Positions 63,470 through 64,000 of a DNA stretch of 64,000 bases are shown here, in pieces (position 1 is the first letter of the stretch; each line of letters begins with the position of its first letter). Under the pieces are notes generated by a model, which saw only the letters and a program-made list of their open reading frames with translations, had not been told where the DNA came from and did not search any database. Origin of the DNA: Phaeospirillum tilakii (lineage in GTDB: Bacteria; Pseudomonadota; Alphaproteobacteria; Rhodospirillales; Magnetospirillaceae); assembly GCF_042683125.1 (NCBI RefSeq), contig NZ_JBHUIY010000004.1:62001-126000 (forward strand). Direction: 5' to 3'. The translations under genes were made by a program, and so were the position numbers.

Positions 63470-64000
63470 TCATGCCGGAAGATTGACGAACACCAGCTTG
63501 GCGAGGATGCGCAGCCCGTCATAGGGCACGCCGATGCCCTGGATCAGGGTGAAGCCCTGCGGCACCGAGGTGTAGCAGATCACCGCGAGGGCGGCCGGCA
63601 CCCGCAGCCAGCCCTGTTCCAGCCACGGCCAGTCCTGCTTGCGGCGGAAGCGGGCCCAGGTCTGGTAGAGCGTCACCGCCACCGCGTGATAGAGCCCCCA
63701 GGCCAGCCAGGTCCACGAGCCGGCATGCCACAGCCCGATGCAGGCGAAGCTGGCGAACACCGCGTGGTAGGGATTGCGGGTCAGGCCGATCACCGGCATG
63801 TAGACGTAGGACTGGCACCAGCCCGACAGCGTCATGTGCCAGCGTTTCCAGTACACCCCGGGATTGGGGGCGAGGATCGGCCAGTTGAAGTTCTCCATGA
63901 TGCCGAGCCCGAGCAGCCGGCTCGATCCGATCGCGATGTCGGAATAGGCGCTGAAATCAAGGTAGAACAGGAAGAACGACACGATCAGGTAGCGCCACGC
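63470..64000 (-). CDS. MBOAT-family O-acyltransferase (partial)
   Basis: The C-terminal 176 residues of a membrane-bound O-acyltransferase; the frame stays open through the window edge. DFSAYSDIAIGSSRLLGLG, ENFNWP, WKRWHMTLSGW and the catalytic-His segment IGLWHAGSW are all present, as in DltB and AlgI. Such enzymes take acyl groups across the membrane and place them on polysaccharides or teichoic acids. It lies upstream of the ligase and carrier protein, read in the same direction (177-base gap), suggesting a shared O-acylation pathway. The N-terminal two-thirds lie outside the window. Confidence 0.9.
   Translation of the reverse strand, partial: AWRYLIVSFFLFYLDFSAYSDIAIGSSRLLGLGIMENFNWPILAPNPGVYWKRWHMTLSGWCQSYVYMPVIGLTRNPYHAVFASFACIGLWHAGSWTWLAWGLYHAVAVTLYQTWARFRRKQDWPWLEQGWLRVPAALAVICYTSVPQGFTLIQGIGVPYDGLRILAKLVFVNLPA

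Overview
The window is 64 kb of very GC-rich chromosome from an alphaproteobacterium, most likely of the Rhodospirillales/Rhodospirillaceae type. This rests on the gene order ffh-rpsP-rimM-trmD-rplS followed by leuC-leuD-leuB, an ATP12-family F1-ATPase assembly factor, an alphaproteobacterial-style Zur palindrome, and a copy of the dispersed element whose spurious translation reads like MDARIKSGHDG. I cannot name the species. I found no rRNA, tRNA, CRISPR array, transposase or integrase.

Layout. 0-2.1 kb: succinate-semialdehyde dehydrogenase and an unknown helical protein. 2.2-6.6 kb: a surface-glycan block (sulfotransferase, glycosyltransferase, a broken GT61-like gene, a GtrII-like membrane protein). 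6.9-19.6 kb: a 5'-nucleotidase, a membrane-bound PP2C-type phosphatase, phosphoglucomutase, two tiny membrane proteins, and a 1741-residue seven-PAS hybrid kinase translationally coupled to a receiver-kinase. 19.8-22.2 kb: zur, divergent from hisI and a His-rich COG0523 GTPase, with a perfect Zur-type palindrome between them. 22.4-31.8 kb: glycogen metabolism (glgB, glgX, malQ, glgP), functionally linked to pgm at 11-12.7 kb; glgA and glgC are not in the window.

31.8-34.9 kb is the one clearly foreign-looking block. An AT-rich leader precedes a tight operon of two diverged DUF2589 paralogues, an 89-residue protein of a family I cannot name, a protein resembling the trypsin-co-occurring domain, and a very AT-rich one-helix membrane protein. 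A secreted protein follows. The block lies between two same-orientation copies of a dispersed repeat and is the best candidate here for an undescribed system.

34.9-45.3 kb is mostly housekeeping: argE, feoABC with an inverted-repeat operator, a LysE exporter, a fused SpmA-SpmB protein, ettA, a NUDIX hydrolase, a periplasmic protein, and an Api92/YubB-like protein. 45.7-52.6 kb holds ffh, the rpsP operon and leuCDB. 52.8-55.3 kb carries two tandem paralogues that each fuse DUF2478 with a DUF4213/DUF364 chelatase-like module. 55.7-61.2 kb holds tatABC, the ATP12 chaperone, an AsmA-family protein and a HAD phosphatase. 61.5-64 kb holds an acyl carrier protein, an AMP-forming acyl ligase and an MBOAT acyltransferase that runs off the window, which together resemble a Dlt-type O-acylation pathway.

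Two families of dispersed, hairpin-rich repeats lie at gene ends across the window. Family A has paired GGGCTC/GAGCCC-type and CCAAGGGCC/GGCCCTTGG hairpins, often as an inverted pair around a conserved spacer. Family B is built round a CCGGGGCGATGCCCCGG-type hairpin. In one case a family A copy appears to supply the ribosome-binding site of the next gene.
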